38,040 bases of DNA, taken from Deltaproteobacteria bacterium (GTDB lineage: Bacteria; Desulfobacterota; DSM-4660; Desulfatiglandales; Desulfatiglandaceae). Shown here in pieces: positions 34,274 through 38,040 of the stretch (position 1 is its first letter; the number at the start of each line of letters is the position of its first letter). The stretch is taken from positions 1 to 38,040 of the forward strand of contig JAJDOH010000094.1 of NCBI GenBank assembly GCA_022340265.1. Reading direction: 5' to 3'. The notes beneath the pieces are model-generated. The model saw only the letters and a list, made by a program, of their open reading frames with translations, was not told where the DNA came from and ran no database searches. A program made the position numbers and the translations under genes.

Positions 34274-34678
34274 ATGGGCATGATGAAAGAGTTTAAGGAA
34301 TTTGCGGTTAAGGGGAATGTTGTTGACATGGCTGTCGGCATCATTATTGGTGCGGCATTTGGTAAAATTGTCTCCTCTTTTGTTGGGGATGTCATTATGC
34401 CCCCCATCGGTGTGCTGTTGGGAGGGGTCGATTTCTCCAATTTGGCCATCGTCGTTAAAGAGGCTGTCGGGAAAACGCCGGCTGTTATAATCGGTTACGG
34501 AAAGTTCATCCAAACGGTGATCGATTTTACGATTGTTGCATTTGCAATCTTCATGGCGATAAAAGCCATGAACGCCCTAAAGAAAAAGGAAGAAGAGGCT
34601 CCTAAGGCACCGCCTGAACCGCCTAAAGAAGAAGTGCTGCTTACGGAAATACGAGACCTGTTAAAAGAGCGCACATAA
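34274..34678 (+). CDS. mscL: Large-conductance mechanosensitive channel
   Basis: MscL opens under high membrane tension to release solutes on osmotic downshock. The 134-residue protein has N-terminal [33 protein letters not shown] (amphipathic helix and pore helix TM1 with its Gly/Ala pattern), an extracellular loop, TM2 from about 78 and a Pro/Glu-rich C-terminal helix [17 protein letters not shown] nine bases upstream supports the ATG. It lies between nuoD and nuoH and ends 10 bp before nuoH, so it is probably on the nuo transcript, an unusual place for mscL. Confidence 0.95.
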   Translation: MGMMKEFKEFAVKGNVVDMAVGIIIGAAFGKIVSSFVGDVIMPPIGVLLGGVDFSNLAIVVKEAVGKTPAVIIGYGKFIQTVIDFTIVAFAIFMAIKAMNALKKKEEEAPKAPPEPPKEEVLLTEIRDLLKERT

Positions 34679-34688
34679 CGGTTAGACA

Positions 34689-35660
34689 ATGTCCTTTGAC
34701 GAGATTCAGTTGATACGGATGATCGTTGCCGTGGTGGCGACAGCCGTGTTTGTGGCGGTCAGCGTGATCTTTCTGGTCTATCTGGAACGGAAGGTGGCGG
34801 GACACGTGCAACGGCGGCCGGGTCCCTTTGAGGTGGGGCCGCACGGCTTGCTTCAAACTATTGCGGATGCTGTTAAACTCCTTTCAAAACAGCCGCTCAA
34901 ACCGGACGGCGCGGATCCTGTTCTGTTCTGGCTGGCGCCGGTCGCCGCCTTTGCGCCGACCCTGCTCTTGCTCCTCCCCATCCCTTTCGGACCGATCCTC
35001 ACCGTATTCCACGTGAACCTGGGATTGTTGCTGATCCTGGCCTTTTCAGGCATCAACGTGCTGGCCCTCTGTCTGGCCGGTTGGGGGTCTGACAACAAAT
35101 GGGCCATTCTGGGGGCGGCCCGGTCCGTGGCCCAGGCCGTGGGGTATGAAATCCCGCTGCTGCTGGCGGTCCTGGCGGTGACGTTTACCAACGGTACGCT
35201 GAATCTCTCCGAGTTGGTGGCGCGTCAAGGGCCGTATCCATGGCACTGGAATTTCATGACCCAGCCACTCGCCTTTTTCATCTATTTCGTATGTGCAGTG
35301 GCGGAAACCAATCGCAACCCCTTTGACCTTCCCGAGGCGGAAAGCGAACTCACCGCCGGTTTTCATACGGAATATTCGGGGATGGGATTCGGGCTCTTTT
35401 TCCTGGCTGAATATACCAACATGATCGTTGTTTGCAGTGTCTGTACAGCCCTTTTCCTTGGCGGCTGGCAGGGACCGTTTTTGCCCGGTTTCTGGTGGTT
35501 TCTGGCCAAAATGTACGTGCTGTTGCTGATCATGATGTGGTTTCGATGGACCTTTCCGCGCCTGCGTTTTGACCAACTGCTCAACCTGAACTGGAAATGG
35601 CTGTTGCCCCTTGCGCTGCTAAACCTCATGGGCACGGCCTTTTTTATGAAACTTTTTTAA
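34689..35660 (+). CDS. nuoH: NADH-quinone oxidoreductase-like subunit H
   Basis: NuoH forms the membrane part of the quinone channel. The 323-residue, eight-helix protein has VYLERKVAGHVQRRPGP, the GLLQTIADAVKLLSKQ segment, and the E-rich loop AETNRNPFDLPEAESELTAGFHTEYSGMGF. Its ATG is 10 bp after the mscL stop and has no clear ribosome site of its own, so it may depend on translation of mscL, or on readthrough initiation. It resumes the nuo gene order after the interruption. Confidence 0.93.
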   Translation: MSFDEIQLIRMIVAVVATAVFVAVSVIFLVYLERKVAGHVQRRPGPFEVGPHGLLQTIADAVKLLSKQPLKPDGADPVLFWLAPVAAFAPTLLLLLPIPFGPILTVFHVNLGLLLILAFSGINVLALCLAGWGSDNKWAILGAARSVAQAVGYEIPLLLAVLAVTFTNGTLNLSELVARQGPYPWHWNFMTQPLAFFIYFVCAVAETNRNPFDLPEAESELTAGFHTEYSGMGFGLFFLAEYTNMIVVCSVCTALFLGGWQGPFLPGFWWFLAKMYVLLLIMMWFRWTFPRLRFDQLLNLNWKWLLPLALLNLMGTAFFMKLF

Positions 35661-35671
35661 AAGAATTGTTC

Positions 35672-36157
35672 ATGAGCGCACTGAGAAAAATGGGTGAGGA
35701 TGTTCTGGGACTCTGGAGCCTGGTGAAAGGGCTCAAGATCACGGGCACCCTTTTTTTCTCAAAACAGGTCACCGTCCACTATCCGAGAGAAGGCGTCGAC
35801 AATCTGGCAACGTTCCGGGGACCCATAGAACTTGTGCCAAACCCGGAGGATCCGGTGCGCCCCCTTTGTATCGCATGCATGACCTGTGCTTCCACCTGCC
35901 CCACGGGGGCCATTTCAGTATTTAAGAAAAAAGTGCCGAGGCCTGAAGAAGGGGCTTCAGATGAAACCAAAACGGCGCAAAAGGCACCCAAAGGCCCCGG
36001 AAAGTTCACCTATGATTATACGGTATGCTGCCAGTGTGGGTTGTGTGCACAAAACTGCCCCAAAGGGGCCATCCGCTTTTCGGGGAATCCCTGTGCTGCA
36101 AGTACGGATAAGAAGGCCTTTGAATTTGATCTGCTTGAAAAATTTGATAACGCATAA
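35672..36157 (+). CDS. nuoI: NADH-quinone oxidoreductase-like subunit I (two [4Fe-4S])
   Basis: NuoI carries the N6a and N6b clusters of the electron path. The 161-residue protein has C66-x2-C69-x2-C72-x3-C76 and C119-x2-C122-x2-C125-x3-C129, each followed by Pro as in ferredoxins. The two motifs are separated by a charged linker of about 40 residues. The frame is open to 35597 inside nuoH, but the ATG at 35672 lies 11 bp after the nuoH stop and fits the family start. Confidence 0.93.
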   Translation: MSALRKMGEDVLGLWSLVKGLKITGTLFFSKQVTVHYPREGVDNLATFRGPIELVPNPEDPVRPLCIACMTCASTCPTGAISVFKKKVPRPEEGASDETKTAQKAPKGPGKFTYDYTVCCQCGLCAQNCPKGAIRFSGNPCAASTDKKAFEFDLLEKFDNA

Positions 36158-36202
36158 AGGTTTGAAATACCCTGAGCCGGTAATTGCGAAACGGTCGAAT
36201 CA

Positions 36203-36712
36203 ATGGAAATGCTAGCAAAATCAGCTTTTCTTTTTTATTGCCTCATTATCGGTGCGGGCGCCGTCATGGCCGTTATTTCAAAAAGCCTGGTGCGGGCCCT
36301 TGTGGGGCTGGTTGCCGTGATGATCGCTTTGGCGGGCATGTATCTAATGTTGGCGGCACCCTTTATCGCCTTCATGCAAATTCTCATCTACATCGGGGGC
36401 ATAAGTGTCCTCATCTTTTTTGCGATCATGCTGTCGAAGGCATCCGCTCAAGGCGATGAAACCGGATCCGTTTCACTGGGCAGGGCAGTCAATGCCGTTT
36501 TATGTCTCCTGGTGCCCGCGGTGATCTTTTCGGTCGTCATCATCTATCATCCCGTGGCAACACGGGATGCGCCTGTGGATGTGTCCCCCGCATTGCTTGG
36601 GGAGGGAATGCTGGGGCCTTATCTCCTCCCTTTTGAATTGATTTCAGTGGTGTTGTTTGCCGCCATGGCGGGAGCGGTGCTGGTGGCCTGGCGGAAACGG
36701 GGGCAAAAATGA
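36203..36712 (+). CDS. nuoJ: NADH-quinone oxidoreductase-like subunit J
   Basis: NuoJ is a five-helix membrane subunit. The 169-residue protein has the characteristic pi-bulge helix region YLMLAAPFIAFMQILIYIGGISVLIFFAIML and an end VLFAAMAGAVLVAWRKR. The stop overlaps the nuoK start in ATGA. The 45-bp gap from nuoI is empty. Confidence 0.92.
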   Translation: MEMLAKSAFLFYCLIIGAGAVMAVISKSLVRALVGLVAVMIALAGMYLMLAAPFIAFMQILIYIGGISVLIFFAIMLSKASAQGDETGSVSLGRAVNAVLCLLVPAVIFSVVIIYHPVATRDAPVDVSPALLGEGMLGPYLLPFELISVVLFAAMAGAVLVAWRKRGQK

Positions 36713-37017
36713 CGGATCTCATGCTGTTTCAACTGGTGGGCGTCTTCCTTTTTTCCGTGGGCATCGCGGGTCTCGTCTGGCGTAAAACCCTGGTGGGGAT
36801 GCTCATCGCACTGGAGTTGATGATCAATGGCGCGTGCCTATCCATTGTGGCGGCGGCCCAGCTCACCCACGGCGATGCCGTTAAAGGGCAGCTGGCGGCC
36901 CTTTTCGTCATGGGGCTTGCCGCCGCCGAGGCAACCCTGTTGCTGGCCATCATTCTGGTGGCGGTAAGACGCCTCAAGAGTTCCAGAACCGACGGTATTT
37001 TTCATATGCGGGGGTGA
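36709..37017 (+). CDS. nuoK: NADH-quinone oxidoreductase-like subunit K
   Basis: NuoK is a three-helix subunit with two proton-path glutamates. In the 102-residue protein these are in LIALELMINGACLS and AAAEATLLLAIIL. It starts in an ATGA overlap with nuoJ and is followed by an antiporter-like subunit gene six bases later. Confidence 0.93.
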   Translation: MTDLMLFQLVGVFLFSVGIAGLVWRKTLVGMLIALELMINGACLSIVAAAQLTHGDAVKGQLAALFVMGLAAAEATLLLAIILVAVRRLKSSRTDGIFHMRG

Positions 37018-37022
37018 GATAA

Positions 37023-38040
37023 TTGGCTTCCGGTCCTGACATTATCAACAGCATTTACCCAATATTGCCCGTGGCGGTCACATTTGCCGCTCCCTTTTTC
37101 ATTCGCCTGATGGCCAAAGACCGGAATCGCCGTGAAGCCGTCTCTTTTGTTTTTTCAACCATCACTTTCCTGGCGGTGGCATTCATGGCGCCCGGCATTC
37201 TGGAAGGAAAAATCTACACCTACACCCTTTTTCGGATCCTTCCCGGTATGACCGTGAGCTTTTGCGCCGACGGCCTCAGCATGGTGTTTGCGCTGATCTC
37301 CTCGTTCTTATGGATCCTCACCACCAGTTACAACATCGGTTACATGCGGACCCTCAAGGAGCATGCGCAGACCCGTTATTACATCTGTTTCGGCGTGGCC
37401 GTATTCGGTGCTCAGGGGGTGGCTTTTGCGGGCAACGTGTTCACCCTCTATCTTTTTTATGAACTCATCACCCTGTTTACCTACCCGCTGGTGGCCCATT
37501 ACCAGAACAAAGAGGCTTTTGCGGCGGGCAAAAAGTATCTGGTTTATCTGCTGGGCACTTCAAAGCTCTTCTTTCTGCCGGCCATGATCATTACCTATGT
37601 GTTGTGCGGCACCCTGGACTTTCAGTTGGGAGACATCCAGAGGGGAATTTTTCCCGCTGACGCCAACCCGGTGTTGCTCATCGTGGTGTATGTTCTGTTT
37701 CTGGCGGGGCTCACCAAGACGGCCATGATGCCGCTTCACAATTGGCTTCCGTCCGCCATGGTGGCGCCCACCCCTGTTTCCGGTCTCCTTCACGCCGTGG
37801 CGGTTGTGAAGGCGGGGGCTTTTTCCATTTGCCGGATCATGCTCTCGGTTTTCGGCATCGACTCCCTTCACAATCTGGGACTGGGCATGCCCACCGCCTA
37901 TGTGGCGGGGTTTACCATTGTCGCGGCCGCCCTGATTGCACTCACCAAGGACGATATCAAGGCGCGGATCGCCTACAGTACGGTGAGTCATCTTTCCTAC
38001 ATTGTCATGGGCGTTGCCATGCTGACCCAGGGGGGAGTGG
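37023..38040 (+). CDS. Antiporter-like proton pump subunit (NuoL/NuoM/MrpD type), 5' part
   Basis: The frame runs from a TTG at 37023 (GGGGGTGA ribosome site about 8 bases upstream, six bases after the nuoK stop) to the end of the window with no stop, giving 339 residues. Family residues are visible: YLFYELITLFTYPLVAHY with the conserved Glu, LAGLTKTAMMPLHNWLPSAMVAPTPVSGLLHAVAVVKAGAF with the conserved Lys and His residues, and ALTKDDIKARIAYSTVSHLSY. This family comprises complex I NuoL, NuoM and NuoN and Mrp antiporter subunits A and D; which one cannot be decided without the C-terminus. It continues the nuo operon. The rest lies outside the window. Confidence 0.9.
   Translation, partial: MASGPDIINSIYPILPVAVTFAAPFFIRLMAKDRNRREAVSFVFSTITFLAVAFMAPGILEGKIYTYTLFRILPGMTVSFCADGLSMVFALISSFLWILTTSYNIGYMRTLKEHAQTRYYICFGVAVFGAQGVAFAGNVFTLYLFYELITLFTYPLVAHYQNKEAFAAGKKYLVYLLGTSKLFFLPAMIITYVLCGTLDFQLGDIQRGIFPADANPVLLIVVYVLFLAGLTKTAMMPLHNWLPSAMVAPTPVSGLLHAVAVVKAGAFSICRIMLSVFGIDSLHNLGLGMPTAYVAGFTIVAAALIALTKDDIKARIAYSTVSHLSYIVMGVAMLTQGGV

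Noticed and set aside
34071-34283. A 70-codon plus-strand frame across the palindrome
   Set aside because: It reads through the hairpin and overlaps the small ORF and mscL in other frames, with no ribosome site or family resemblance.

Overview
This window most likely comes from a sulfate-reducing bacterium of the Desulfobacterota (Desulfobacterales-like). The main evidence is a complete dsrMKJOP operon (membrane complex of dissimilatory sulfate reduction). It stands back to back with a nuo (complex I) operon that goes from nuoD to nuoH with no nuoE, nuoF or nuoG. The assignment is inferred from gene content; no rRNA or dsrAB is present to confirm it. No tRNA, rRNA, CRISPR array, transposase or phage gene was seen.

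Layout. 1-2.3 kb: end of an M20 peptidase gene, then pyrK-pyrD (NAD-linked class 1B dihydroorotate dehydrogenase). 2.4-5.3 kb: a full-length homologue of the eukaryotic bifunctional enzyme PFK-2/FBPase-2 on the minus strand, a Bax-inhibitor-1 family membrane protein with its own promoter and terminator, and a PPP-type phosphatase. 5.3-9.9 kb: a minus-strand run thiL-thiM-AI-2E family permease-orphan response regulator-fbp. 10.1-12.2 kb: a single-subunit molybdopterin oxidoreductase. 12.2-14.8 kb, minus strand: thiE, a haloalkane dehalogenase/OleB-like hydrolase and an EamA transporter. 14.9-17.4 kb, plus strand: HAD hydrolase, stand-alone pyruvate kinase C-terminal domain protein, PagL-like lipid A deacylase, flavodoxin-like protein. 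17.4-23.1 kb, minus strand: class I aminotransferase, a small lipoprotein and a 1.2-kresidue AsmA-like protein. 23.3-25.9 kb: modABC molybdate importer and a GNAT acetyltransferase converging on it. 25.9-30.9 kb, minus strand: dsrM-dsrK-dsrJ-dsrO-dsrP. 31.2-38.0 kb, plus strand: nuoA-B-C-D, then an interruption (small ORF, 49-bp palindrome, mscL), then nuoH-I-J-K and the start of a NuoL/M/MrpD-type antiporter subunit.

How the genes work together. The dsr and nuo operons face apart across about 280 bp. That spacer holds one good sigma70-like promoter for each side and, between them, a two-way terminator hairpin. Nuo without the NADH module would put electrons from another donor (ferredoxin or similar) into menaquinone, and DsrMKJOP would take menaquinol electrons toward sulfite reduction, so the pair looks like the two ends of one respiratory chain. 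modABC could supply the molybdopterin enzyme. The two thi transcription units share a nearly identical promoter block although they are 2-3 kb apart. PFK-2/FBPase-2 and class I FBPase, 1.7 kb apart, suggest that fructose 2,6-bisphosphate may control gluconeogenesis here, which is unusual for a bacterium.

The strongest candidates for a second look are the eukaryote-type PFK-2/FBPase-2, the palindrome/mscL insertion inside the nuo operon, the dsr/nuo divergent control region including the hairpin between the nuoA Shine-Dalgarno sequence and its start codon, the shared thi promoter block, the missing regulatory domain of ModC, and the GNAT gene with no ordinary start codon at the expected place. 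I did not find a clear-cut new multi-gene defence or mobile system.
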